Assembly (NCBI GenBank): GCA_966250375.1 | Contig: CBINHE010000129.1 | Coordinates: forward strand, 1 to 9,879 | Direction of reading: 5' to 3' | Source: CAMLDH01 sp966250375 | GTDB lineage: Bacteria > Pseudomonadota > Gammaproteobacteria > Burkholderiales > Burkholderiaceae_D | DNA: 9,879 nt | Shown: one piece after another, positions 1-7,155 of the stretch | Layout: the number at the start of each line of letters is the position of its first letter | Numbering within the stretch: the first letter of the stretch is position 1 | Position numbers and translations under genes: made by a program | Notes under the pieces: generated by a model | What the model was told of the DNA's origin: nothing | Database searches by the model: none | Seen by the model: the letters and a program-made list of their open reading frames with translations, nothing else

Positions 1-17
1 CATTGGATCGCTCCTTT
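1..17 (-). promoter_or_regulatory. Ribosome binding site and start codon of a gene leaving the window
   Basis: On the minus strand AAAGGAG (17-11) is followed after 7 bases by ATG (3-1). This is a near-perfect Shine-Dalgarno at ideal spacing, so a minus-strand gene very probably starts here and continues past the left edge. Only its start codon is visible, so nothing can be said about the product. Confidence 0.6.
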
Positions 18-68
18 CGATGATTTCGTTTCAGGCCCTTGGTATTCCATTGGCCTTGGTTGTCTGAC

Positions 69-167
69 GCCCAACGCCTAAGTTGACCGGCGCGTAGCGG
101 CTTCGTCCAACTGTACATTTAACAGGACAGCCCGCGCCGTTATGCACAGCCGCGAGCCGTTATGCAC
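69..167 (-). other. attC-like imperfect palindrome (tentative)
   Basis: Read on the minus strand, the stretch ends in GTTGGGC (75-69), which fits the integron core consensus GTTRRRY. Just inside it are arms AGTTG (about 112-108) and CAACT, with one extra G in one arm, as in the L''/L' boxes of attC sites. The opposite core would be GCATAAC at 145-139 or 165-159, which departs from RYYYAAC by one base and lies unusually far from its L'' arm. A possible minus-strand ORF ends in the TAA of the outer GCATAAC, and a gene with a strong ribosome binding site starts 66 bases beyond GTTGGGC; both are cassette-like traits. The asymmetric arms make this only a suggestion; chance or another structured element is possible. 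Confidence 0.22.
128..166. repeat. Tandem duplication of a ~20-base unit
   Basis: CAGCCCGCGCCGTTATGCA (128-146) is directly followed by CAGCCGCGAGCCGTTATGCA (147-166). The two units differ by a one-base indel and one or two substitutions, and both end in GCCGTTATGCA(C). No function is evident. Confidence 0.7.
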
Positions 168-476
168 GGAAGCTGACCTGACGCCAAGCCGCATGGGACT
201 TAGCGTCCAAGAGATCCGCCGATTTAATGGGAAACATAAAAATCCGAGAAAGACGGACACCTTTAGCGCCAGTCCAAGTAGCGCCCAGTGTAGGTGAAGA
301 TTGCATCGCCAGCAACAAATCGGTAGTTAGAGGAACTCGAACGGCAGTTATCGGAGAAATTGCTGGGCGACAGCTCTTGGCCGGTTCCAGACCTACAGTA
401 CGCTTCACTTTAGAAAATTTACCTGCGATCCAAGCCAGCTCTCCGCTACGAAGCCAAAGTGTAGAGTGATTTATTC

Positions 477-625
477 CCGACAGACTTTATTCTTTTAAGC
501 AGCTTCCATCTGTAGTAGCTATTACTTGTCCGACAGACTTTCCAGCTGTAATTCTCCGCCCCGCATTCGCTTGAAATCAACCACTTAGTAAAACAAGCCC
601 CGACGGACTTTATTGTCTACGCTCA
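477..625 (-). repeat. Three direct CCGACRGACTTT repeats, possible Tn7-like transposon end
   Basis: The plus strand carries CCGACAGACTTTATT at 477-491, CCGACAGACTTT at 530-541 and CCGACGGACTTTATTGTC at 600-617, all in one orientation. On the minus strand the outermost copy reads GACAATAAAGTC, the core of the TnsB-binding sites in the Tn7 ends as I remember them. The left end of Tn7 has three separated sites within about 150 bases, first site starting about 8 bases from the terminus. Here the three sites also span about 150 bases, and eight bases outside the first copy the minus strand reads TGAGCGTA, close to the expected TGT terminus but not exact. If correct, the element lies to the left and ends near position 625. 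Confidence 0.35.
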
Positions 626-714
626 CCCAAGCGAACGAGATGCCTTCTTCAACCAGAAGCCGGACTCGCGGCACTACCAAATCAGCGCAATGCGATCAAC
701 GACAACGGTTTGCC

Positions 715-1569
715 TCAAAAGGCTGGCACAGGCGGGTCTTGATAAGTTTCATCAATCTGGACTCCCTTGGCGCGCATCTTCGCTTCCGCCTCGGCGCGCA
801 TCGGCGGAAGCTTCGCAAGTTCGGCAGGCAGCAATTCTTTCCAGCGCTTGCGGTTGTCCGGACCGACGTAGCCGCGAAAGTGCTCGGCCTCGTTCTTCAG
901 GTTGAAGTTGATCAAATACGCGCCCGGCTTGGTGGGGTCGGTCAGCGTATGTTCGCGCGTGAAGTTCACTTCCAGATATACGTGATCGGCATAAAATTTC
1001 CATATGGTGCGACTTTCTATCTGCATCCACTCTTCAAAGGTCGGAAGATAGGATGCATCTAAAGTACTGTAGTGACTGGTCGTCATTACGTAATTAAATG
1101 CATCCTTGCCGCGCAGGCGCGGGTCGTCTCTATCAATGAATATCTGCCATCCTGCTTGTGAAATCCGCTGCAAAATTGCAAACATCTGTTGGCGGGCTTC
1201 GTCGTGGGCGATGAATTCGGGGGCGGTTATGCCTGCCGTAATATCTAATTCAGGCATACCTTCTTCTGGAAAATCGATATTTTGATAGCCTGAAACATCC
1301 AATGCATTCTTTACTGTAAACGTATGCTTGCCGTGCTCAAAGGTGACGGTGCCAGGGGCAGAGGGCTTCCAATCGATGCTGTAAAAATCCACCCCGGCAG
1401 GCTGGCGGTCAATATTAATCTGGCTTGGGTAGTGCTTGGCAAAGGCTTCGCCTTGTTCGCCGAGGTGAACGATGGTGTTCGATGATATGGGAGCTTCCTT
1501 TTTAACGTTGTCTTGACAACCGGTCAGCAGGACCAGGTTCAGGCATAACAGTATTAACACTCGGCGCAT
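715..1569 (-). CDS. Putative T6SS immunity lipoprotein, second copy
   Basis: This 284-residue protein starts with a lipoprotein signal: MRR, a hydrophobic run, and the lipobox LLTGC with lipidated Cys18. The residue after the cysteine is Gln, so by the Lol rule an outer-membrane, periplasm-facing location is expected. The mature part has no motif I can name; it is soluble-looking and ends in a basic/acidic helix and a PPVPAF tail. It is a paralog of the gene just upstream, has exactly the same length, and is nearly identical over the last 90 residues but clearly diverged in the first half. The position behind a VgrG tail and a candidate effector suggests an immunity protein against a periplasm-acting toxin; that role is inferred. 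It is the last gene of the run and about 110 bases separate it from its paralog. Confidence 0.75.
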   Translation of the reverse strand: MRRVLILLCLNLVLLTGCQDNVKKEAPISSNTIVHLGEQGEAFAKHYPSQINIDRQPAGVDFYSIDWKPSAPGTVTFEHGKHTFTVKNALDVSGYQNIDFPEEGMPELDITAGITAPEFIAHDEARQQMFAILQRISQAGWQIFIDRDDPRLRGKDAFNYVMTTSHYSTLDASYLPTFEEWMQIESRTIWKFYADHVYLEVNFTREHTLTDPTKPGAYLINFNLKNEAEHFRGYVGPDNRKRWKELLPAELAKLPPMRAEAEAKMRAKGVQIDETYQDPPVPAF

Positions 1570-1681
1570 ATAGCGGTTTCTGCTCAGATGATGAAATGCA
1601 TCGCGCGCGACGCATGGTGACTTGCCGTCGGACGCGGCATTGCCAACTCAACGTAATGCGATCAGCGACAACGGTTTTGCC

Positions 1682-2536
1682 TCAAAAGGCTGGCACGGGC
1701 GGGTCTTGATAAGTGTCGTCAATCTGAACGCCCTTGGCGCGCATCTTCGCTTCCGCCTCGGCACGCATCGGCGGAAGCTTCGCAAGTTCGGCAGGCAGTA
1801 ATTCTTTCCAGCGCTTGCGGTTGTTCGGACCGACGTAGCCGCGAAAGTGCTCGGCCTCGTTCTTCAGGTTGAAACTGATCAAATACGCGCCTGGTTTCGT
1901 GGGATCGGTCAAGGTATGTTCGCGCGTGAAGTTCACTTCCAGATATACGTGATCGGCATAAAAAAACCAGTTTGTCATACTTTCGATGCGCATCCACTCT
2001 TCGAATGTGGGCAAATACGTGGCATCAAGGCTGCTGGCGCTGGATGTCGTTAATACGTAATCCAATGCATCCTTGCCGCGCAAGCGCGGGTCATCTCTTT
2101 GAATGAACACTTTCCACCCCGCTTGTGAAATCCGCTGCAAAATGGCGAACATCTGTTGGCGGGCTTCGTCGTGGGCGATGCCATCGGGACCAGTGATGCC
2201 GGTGGTGATGTCAAACTGCAACACGCCCTCTTCGGAGAAATCGGCGGATTGATAGCCGATTAGGCCCAAGACATTTTCAATCACAAACGTATGCTTGCCG
2301 TGCTCAAAGGTGACAATGCCTTTTTGGGGGGGATTCCAGTCGATGGAATAAAAAGATGCGCCGTGTTGGCGGTCTATGTGAGCCTGATTGGGGTAGCGCT
2401 TGGCAAAGGCTTCGCCTTGTTCGCCGAGGTGGACGGTGGTATTCGTTGACATGATATTGACTTCCTTTTTAAGGTTTTCTCGACAGCCGGTCAGCAAGAC
2501 CAAGTTCAGGCACAACAGGAGGAATGCTCGGCGCAT
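1682..2536 (-). CDS. Putative T6SS immunity lipoprotein, first copy
   Basis: This is a 284-residue predicted lipoprotein: MRRAFLLLCLNLVLLTGC gives lipobox LLTGC with Cys18, followed by Arg, so no inner-membrane retention signal. An ATG 24 bases further upstream (2560) is in frame, but I chose 2536 because it gives the same N-terminus and the same 284-residue length as the paralog, and a GAGAAAG ribosome-site-like block lies about 11 bases before it. The gene follows the candidate effector after 75 bases. The family is not one I can name. The inferred job is protecting the periplasm or outer membrane against the toxin encoded directly upstream; the duplicated copy downstream may have broadened or shifted specificity. 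An alternative is that one of the pair is an accessory protein instead of an immunity protein. Confidence 0.77.
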   Translation of the reverse strand: MRRAFLLLCLNLVLLTGCRENLKKEVNIMSTNTTVHLGEQGEAFAKRYPNQAHIDRQHGASFYSIDWNPPQKGIVTFEHGKHTFVIENVLGLIGYQSADFSEEGVLQFDITTGITGPDGIAHDEARQQMFAILQRISQAGWKVFIQRDDPRLRGKDALDYVLTTSSASSLDATYLPTFEEWMRIESMTNWFFYADHVYLEVNFTREHTLTDPTKPGAYLISFNLKNEAEHFRGYVGPNNRKRWKELLPAELAKLPPMRAEAEAKMRAKGVQIDDTYQDPPVPAF

Positions 2537-2611
2537 AAAGCGGGTCTTTCTCAGATGCATAGATGTGGCATGTGCGGTGAATTGCAGCTTGTTATCGGAT
2601 GGCGGTTACCA

Positions 2612-3595
2612 CTAATTTTCATAGCGCTTTTTGTCCGGCATGTCTACCCAGCCCGCGATGATATTGAGTTCGCTTTCCATTAAACGTGTTTCCGTCTGCA
2701 TCAAGAAGTGGAATTTATTGGCCGCCGCCTTAATCCACGTCATTCGGCTCTCCAGGATTTCCAACTTGGTTCCCTCCGGCGCGACCGACTCCAACTTGGG
2801 CTTGTCGGTATCGCACGCATGCGTAAAGACTAGTTGCAGCGGCGGGCTCGCCCAGTTGGCATACCAGGCGCGCTGGGTCTTGGTCCATTTGGCAAATTCA
2901 GGATCGTCATAAATCAGCGGCTGCAGGATCACGCCTTGTTCATGATTGGCGATGTCGAGAAGGTGGGCGAGTTGAAGCTTGGGGCCTTTGAGTGGATTTG
3001 ATATCGCCTCGAACTCTTTCACCTTCGCAAACCCCGCCTTGATCTCCTTCGAGACGGCCAGATTTTTGATGGCCGGCAAAGCCTTGTCTTTCCATGGCAA
3101 ATGGTTCATCTGGGCCTTGACCTGCTTGACGTAATTTTCGGCATTGCGGCTATCGAGGCACATGTCGAACGAGTCGGGCGACTTGCTGTAATACCAGTGC
3201 CATCCACTGATGTCGCAAAACAACCAAAAATTGCCTTTGCCGAGTCCTTCCTTGACCGTTTTCAGGATCTTGACGCGCCAATACTCCAGATTGCACGCCA
3301 CGGTCTTGCTGGCGAACGCCCCCAGCGCCATCCAGTAAAAGCGGCCTTTCTTGGCAGGATCGCCGCCTTCTTCCTGCTCCAGATAAAAGCGCGCATAGGT
3401 GGCGGCTATGCGTTTTGCGCGCACGACGTAATCCTCTACCAATTGGCCTTTGTGTTGCCCAGTCTCGATGCAGAGGCGCTTGGTACTGAACTGCTGCGCC
3501 AGGGACCACATGGTGTTGCAATCGCAATGGACATCTACACAGGAGTTCGGCGTGCGATTGGTCATTACTTCAACGGTGGTGGTGGAGTTGGCCAT
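2612..3595 (-). CDS. Candidate T6SS effector of unassigned family, DUF2515-like
   Basis: This 327-residue protein has no signal peptide and no membrane segment. Visible features are a Cys cluster near the N-terminus (Cys19, Cys24, Cys26), a helix-rich stretch around 52-100 (IAATYARFYLE, then RFYWMALGAFASK), an aromatic block GKGNFWLFCDISGWHWYY at 119-136, NHEQ at 217-220 followed by LQPLIYDD at 224-231, and a C-terminal region rich in aromatic and basic residues. The YARFY, then W..LGAF.SK, then HEQ pattern reminds me of DUF2515 proteins (Bacillus YppC type), but I cannot confirm this and no activity is known to me. The start is supported by AGGA 8 bases upstream. It follows a VgrG tail after 54 bases and precedes two lipoproteins, the usual place of a VgrG-delivered effector with periplasmic immunity. 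That role is inferred from position only. Confidence 0.6.
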   Translation of the reverse strand: MANSTTTVEVMTNRTPNSCVDVHCDCNTMWSLAQQFSTKRLCIETGQHKGQLVEDYVVRAKRIAATYARFYLEQEEGGDPAKKGRFYWMALGAFASKTVACNLEYWRVKILKTVKEGLGKGNFWLFCDISGWHWYYSKSPDSFDMCLDSRNAENYVKQVKAQMNHLPWKDKALPAIKNLAVSKEIKAGFAKVKEFEAISNPLKGPKLQLAHLLDIANHEQGVILQPLIYDDPEFAKWTKTQRAWYANWASPPLQLVFTHACDTDKPKLESVAPEGTKLEILESRMTWIKAAANKFHFLMQTETRLMESELNIIAGWVDMPDKKRYEN

Positions 3596-3600
3596 GCGTG

Positions 3601-3607
3601 TTTTCCT
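3601..3607 (-). promoter_or_regulatory. Ribosome binding site of the candidate effector
   Basis: AGGAAAA on the minus strand, with AGGA 8 bases before the ATG at 3595. It shows that this gene has its own initiation signal and is not dependent on coupling to the broken vgrG upstream. Confidence 0.6.
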
Positions 3608-3649
3608 GAATATTTTTGTTGTGAATGATCTGCGTAAAACAGGATTTCG

Positions 3650-5128
3650 TTAATTTTTCTTGTCCAGCTTGAGCCATTGCAACGCGAACTTCATCTTTTC
3701 GCTTGCGTCTGTTCTTATCCTGCTGGTAAGGCCGTCAGCCGAGGTGTGGGCCATTTGTTTGCCATTTGGGTGGTCAATGCTGTATGGCAGCGATGACATG
3801 ACTTTCCCGCTTGGATCGCGCACGGCGAACGCTTCATCATGGCCCTGGCCCGGCGTCGCTATTGGCAGCTCCGGCAACGGCAGATGCATGCTCTCCGGGC
3901 TGCTCAATGCAAACCCTGCCGCCTTCTGCGACTGCTTGCCCGGATTGTGGATTTCGATATCCTTCCCGATCCGGATATAGCCGCCACCCGCTGTCAGCAG
4001 AATTTCTTTCGGGGCGTGGACGGTCACCTTGCCGTTGACGCTGGTGATGGTGAAGTCCTTTTGCGCCGTCGCTGTGATTTCGCCATCCTGCGCCTGCATC
4101 TGCACGTTGCCCTTGGCCGCAATGATCTTGAACGTGCCCTTGAGCTTTGCTTTTGCGCTGGATACGAAGAGGCTGATCGATTCGGTGGCGTTGTGGATCC
4201 AGCGCCGGCCTGTGGTTTGGTTCGTGTCTCTGAGTGCGACTTGATCCTGGTTCGCGCCTGTCGCCATCGTCATGCTGGCAGGGGTGGTCATCGCGATGCC
4301 GTCCGGTGCGGTGAGGGCGACGATGCCTTGTCCGCCTGCCTGTTTGCCGTTGCCTGACTTGCCTTCCTTGTCGGTGTTGCTGCCACGCTCCAGATTTTCG
4401 ATTGCTTCTTTCAGGTGCGTCTGGTGGTTGTGGTCGCTCGGTTTGCCCGGTGCCGCGTCGTCGTCGGTCAGATGGCTGTCCTTGCCCGTCTCCGGCAAGT
4501 TCGCATGCTGGTGCGCGGCGTGCTCGCCGAGTTGTTCCGCCATGGCCAGTGCGGCGTCGAGCATTTGCGATAACAGCTGTCGCTCCAGTTGCCTGCCGCG
4601 TGCGCCGCTTTGCGCTTCGGCCGACAGCAGCAGGCCTTTTGCGGCGCGTATCGCGCCGGCTGCATCGGTCCTTAATTCCAAGCCTTCGCCGCGCGGCTCG
4701 CCCTTGCCTTCGGTTCTGGGGTGGATCAAGTAGCCTTGGTTCAACTGGGTTTTTGCATGCTCGCTGCTGAGCTTGGCGCGCAGTTCGCCCGTGGTGTCGT
4801 CGAACAGCAGTTCGTTGTACTGGCTGCCCTTGTATTCCTTGGTCTTGGTGCCGGACAGGGTTTTATTGGCAGGCAATGTTCCGGCACCGCTGAAGGCCGG
4901 TGGCGTACGCAATCCGTTGTAGCGTGTTCGCCGGGTCGTTGCCATTGTCTCCCTGATGGATGCTGCTTTGTTCGCTGCCGCCACGCTTGTAGTCCCAAGT
5001 GCCCAGCGTAGTGAGGCCGGGGCCGATTTGCCGGGCGCTTTGCCAGTCGGTGATGCTGTCTTCGTTTTCGGTGCCGCCGGCGCTGCCCAAGAGATCATCG
5101 CCGATGGTCGTGTTTTCTTTGAAAGCAC
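3650..5128 (-). pseudogene. Broken vgrG: C-terminal third intact, N-terminus and middle deleted
   Basis: From about 4921 to 3650 the frame encodes 423 residues of genuine VgrG: YNGLRTPPAFSG, the NELLFDD and KTQLNQGYLIHPR motifs that end the gp5-like region, a DUF2345 domain (RAAKGLLLSAEAQ through GGGYIRIGKDIE), and a C-terminal extension of about 60 residues beginning HDEAFAVRDPSGK. That extension resembles the transthyretin-like tails that some VgrGs use to hold effectors. Upstream, about 5075-4921, the neighbouring frame encodes a piece of VgrG's gp27-like part (ITDWQSARQIGPG, GTWDYKRGG, HQGDNGND). The two pieces meet out of frame near 4920-4930, and the N-terminal domain is absent. The open frame from GTG 5128 therefore starts with about 69 residues of out-of-frame sequence. 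It cannot form a full spike, but may still be translated as a tail fragment or act as a recombination donor. Confidence 0.82.
3886..4815 (-). repeat. Long direct repeat, copy 1 (vgrG tail)
   Basis: This segment aligns without gaps to 8950-9879 at an offset of 5064. From 4159 to 4815 I see no difference; from 3901 to 4158 I count 21 substitutions; below about 3886 similarity stops. The similarity probably continues above 4815, but the partner copy is cut by the window edge. Confidence 0.93.
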
Positions 5129-5134
5129 GCGACA

Positions 5135-5296
5135 TCAATCCGCGTCGTTCTTCAGGCTAAGCTTGTCGATTAATGCGTCCAGCAAGCGCTTGGGATCGTA
5201 TGGCGGGTTGTCGCGGGAAGGGAAGCTTGTCCATATGCTGTTTGCGTATGGCTGATAGCGTTGCGCCAAATGCAGAGCCGTATTTTGACGATTCAT
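5135..5296 (-). pseudogene. Remnant of a small helix-turn-helix gene
   Basis: The ATG (5296-5294) overlaps the lipase TGA as ATGA, and the frame stops after 53 codons at a TGA (5137-5135). The product contains YDPKRLLDALIDKLSLKNDA. I recall this pattern from small betaproteobacterial HTH proteins that continue with a helix-turn-helix of the type LxRxLxxxxxxISKIR. Past the TGA the same frame reads CRVLSKKTRPSAMIS, which fits that continuation, and then changes into vgrG-derived sequence. The simplest reading is an HTH gene with a nonsense codon where Leu is expected, truncated by a junction near 5095-5110. It could alternatively be a short real gene coupled to the lipase. Family assignment is from memory and moderately sure; a regulatory role is not shown. 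Confidence 0.55.
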
Positions 5297-7152
5297 GCAG
5301 CCTTCGGCGTTTCTGATTCATTTCCGGATTGCGCCAATTCCATCCGGTTATCGCCCCCTTGATAAAGAATGCGTGGATCGATTGCATGCGTACTATCCAA
5401 CGCAAAACCGGCATGCGAATCGTGAACGTAGTGATCGAAAAAAGCGATGATGTCGGGATCGGTGAGCGCGGGCTGCTTCCATGCGTCGTAAATGATCCGC
5501 TGGTAGGGCGTCAGTTTGCTGGGGTCGGCCTTGAGAATTTTCTGACTGTCTTTCAAAAACTCCTTGTCGTATTTACGTAATTTTTCCGCCAATTTTCCGA
5601 TCGATGGCTGTTGGGATATTTGTTGATTTTTTCGATAGTAGGCATCTTCTTTTTCCTTCCATGCGGCTTCAGTCTCTTGTTTATGCTGCATACGGTTCGG
5701 TAGTGGACCGTCCCGATAGACTTCGCGCACGGCTCTGGCATAGGCTGTGTTCGCTTCGTCGCGCGCCTTGTCAACCTGTTCGAGCTCCTTTTTCAACTGG
5801 GCATTTTCTTTAGTAATCTTGGCGTCATAGCTGGCAAGCTTTTTTTCTTCTTCTGTTTGCGTGCCTGATTTTTCTGCCTGCAACATGCGCCCCACGTGGA
5901 TGATGCGCCAGCGGAAATACCATTTCATGTGCGATAGGAACAATGCATTCACGGGCTGTCCACCGAAGCCAGCCTGTTGCATGTAGTGGTTGTAGCGGTG
6001 GGCGAGCGTAGGATCAAGCGTAAAACCTTTCAAAACGGTATCCGGCATTTCCTCGTATTTCATGAGCGGGACACCTTTTTCAATCGCGGTCTTGTGCATT
6101 TCCCTTAGCGGTATCTGCGACAGTAGTTCGCCCTCGGTATCGCTTTTAGCGCATTCGCCGGGACGGTAGCCGCCGCCTACATTGGAATGCGCGCCGGGGT
6201 AGACCGTTTCGCGGCAGTTGGCGGGATAGTGTCCATTGTCCAGCACCAGATCCACCGGAAAGGAATTACGGAATTCATGCACGGCGACCATGTGTTCGCA
6301 ATGTTTAACAAAGGTACCGTCCGGAATACTCATATCCTTGCCCCAAGCCACATGACCATCGGCCTGACTTAAAAATACGTCGAGCGCATTAAAAGCGATT
6401 TTTTGAGACAGGCCTGCCGGCGTGGCAGACACCACGGGACTGTTATAAGTTTCTCTCAAATCGCGCAACCAGCCTTTGGCGGCAGGCGGCGCGCCAACCG
6501 AGGCGACCGTATCGAAGAGCCCCATGAAGTAAATTTCGATCGGATAGTGACCGTCTTTCGTGCGCCATCCGCCCCGACCGTCTGGTTCGCAATACCTATT
6601 TTGCAGCCGCTGCGCAAATGCGCGCGCCAATGCCGCGCCGCGCGAGAAGCCGAATAACGCCAGATGAATCATGCGGATTTTATTGACCTGGTTGTTGGCC
6701 AATGCTCCCGCTTGCTTGATGATCTGATCTAATTTGTCTTGCGCCTGCTTGATGCGGTCTTCACCACGATTCGCCAATGCATTGCCCGTCATGCCGACTA
6801 GCCCATCGCCGGTGTCACTGATGTCGCGGTTATAGGTGCCAAGGCCGGGGATGTATATTGCGTAAATGCCTTTAACTACATTTTCTAACGGATGTGCGTC
6901 AAACAATCGGGCTACGTTGCTGTGTTTTCGTTTGTGTATATCAGCATCGTAATTATTGCCCGTGCCATCAAAGAAGATGCTGATCCATGGCTCCTGCTGA
7001 CAGTCGGCGGAGGCTGAAGGTTGGGGTTTGTTCTCCACTTGCTTGCGCATTTGGGCGATGCGGATATTTAAAGGCGTGGCGGATTTTCCATTGGCTTGCG
7101 CCGTCGTAGAAGTAGAACTGTTGACAGAGGTCGAAATTAAAGCACTTACCAT
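5293..7152 (-). CDS. DUF2235 / Tle1-type T6SS phospholipase effector
   Basis: This 619-residue protein has no signal peptide, as expected for a T6SS cargo. The alpha/beta-hydrolase part shows the DUF2235 signatures in order: FFDGTGNN (60-67), GLGTYNRD (103-110), the nucleophile elbow GFSRG with Ser170, GLFDTVASVG with Asp214, AVHEFRNSFPVD (290-301) and PGAHSNVGGGY with His322. A conserved YVHDSHAGF follows at 575-583, so His322 or His577 completes the triad; I cannot tell which. Residues about 430-475 and 515-535 are charged and heptad-like, probably a helical insertion. Tle1 enzymes cleave membrane phospholipids in the periplasm of target cells after VgrG-mediated delivery. The ATG follows the immunity gene by 3 bases with only a weak GAAAG upstream, suggesting coupled translation. 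Motifs look intact, so activity is likely. Confidence 0.92.
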   Translation of the reverse strand: MVSALISTSVNSSTSTTAQANGKSATPLNIRIAQMRKQVENKPQPSASADCQQEPWISIFFDGTGNNYDADIHKRKHSNVARLFDAHPLENVVKGIYAIYIPGLGTYNRDISDTGDGLVGMTGNALANRGEDRIKQAQDKLDQIIKQAGALANNQVNKIRMIHLALFGFSRGAALARAFAQRLQNRYCEPDGRGGWRTKDGHYPIEIYFMGLFDTVASVGAPPAAKGWLRDLRETYNSPVVSATPAGLSQKIAFNALDVFLSQADGHVAWGKDMSIPDGTFVKHCEHMVAVHEFRNSFPVDLVLDNGHYPANCRETVYPGAHSNVGGGYRPGECAKSDTEGELLSQIPLREMHKTAIEKGVPLMKYEEMPDTVLKGFTLDPTLAHRYNHYMQQAGFGGQPVNALFLSHMKWYFRWRIIHVGRMLQAEKSGTQTEEEKKLASYDAKITKENAQLKKELEQVDKARDEANTAYARAVREVYRDGPLPNRMQHKQETEAAWKEKEDAYYRKNQQISQQPSIGKLAEKLRKYDKEFLKDSQKILKADPSKLTPYQRIIYDAWKQPALTDPDIIAFFDHYVHDSHAGFALDSTHAIDPRILYQGGDNRMELAQSGNESETPKAA

Positions 7153-7155
7153 TGT

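Larger units (their letters stand above)
4..714. other. Gene-poor 0.7 kb spacer with repeats and only doubtful ORFs
   Basis: No convincing gene was found here. Two open frames overlap on opposite strands: a minus-strand frame of about 82 codons (408-160, GTG start), whose TAA sits inside a GCATAAC motif, and a plus-strand frame of 80 codons (227-469). I recognise neither, neither has a clear ribosome binding site, and at most one can be real. The spacer also holds the CCGACRGACTTT repeats (477-625), a tandem 20-base repeat (128-166) and an attC-like palindrome (about 69-115). Between the last immunity gene (stop at 715) and the repeats I see no clear GC-rich hairpin plus T-run terminator. A short minus-strand open stretch (about 695-590) looks protein-like but has no start and may be a decayed gene end. 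Confidence 0.5.
685..2560 (-). repeat. Tandem gene duplication (two lipoprotein genes)
   Basis: The two lipoprotein genes form a direct tandem duplication with a period of about 967 bases. Similarity is not confined to the coding part: about 25-30 bases after each stop are almost the same (689-714 and 1654-1681, both reading AATGCGATCA then CGACAACGG), and about 25 bases upstream of each start also match (CTGAG and CCGCT blocks). This indicates duplication of one transcription-unit segment rather than separate acquisition. Confidence 0.75.

Noticed and set aside
477..614. CRISPR array
   Set aside because: The three repeats are only 12-15 bases and the spacers are of unequal length (about 38 and 55 bases), so they do not form an array.
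613..1062. 149-codon plus-strand frame
   Set aside because: Antisense to the C-terminal half of the second lipoprotein; it starts inside the repeat region without a start signal.
1570..1681. Terminator or promoter between the two lipoprotein genes
   Set aside because: The gap contains homology carried over by the tandem duplication, but no GC hairpin with a T-run and no clear -35/-10 pair.
2537..2560. Upstream ATG at 2560 as the start of the first lipoprotein
   Set aside because: It would add eight charged residues before the signal peptide, has no Shine-Dalgarno, and breaks the exact length match with the paralog.
3101..3628. 175-codon open frame on the plus strand
   Set aside because: It lies wholly antisense to the 327-residue candidate effector, has no ribosome binding site and reads as a codon-bias mirror of the minus-strand gene.
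3839..4357. 172-codon plus-strand frame, repeated as a 166-codon frame at 8921-9421
   Set aside because: Both are antisense to the DUF2345 part of vgrG; their similarity only reflects the vgrG repeat, and the Arg/Cys-rich composition is not protein-like.
5157..5414. 85-codon minus-strand frame crossing the lipase end
   Set aside because: It is out of frame with both the lipase and the HTH remnant, and its sequence is explained by those two frames.
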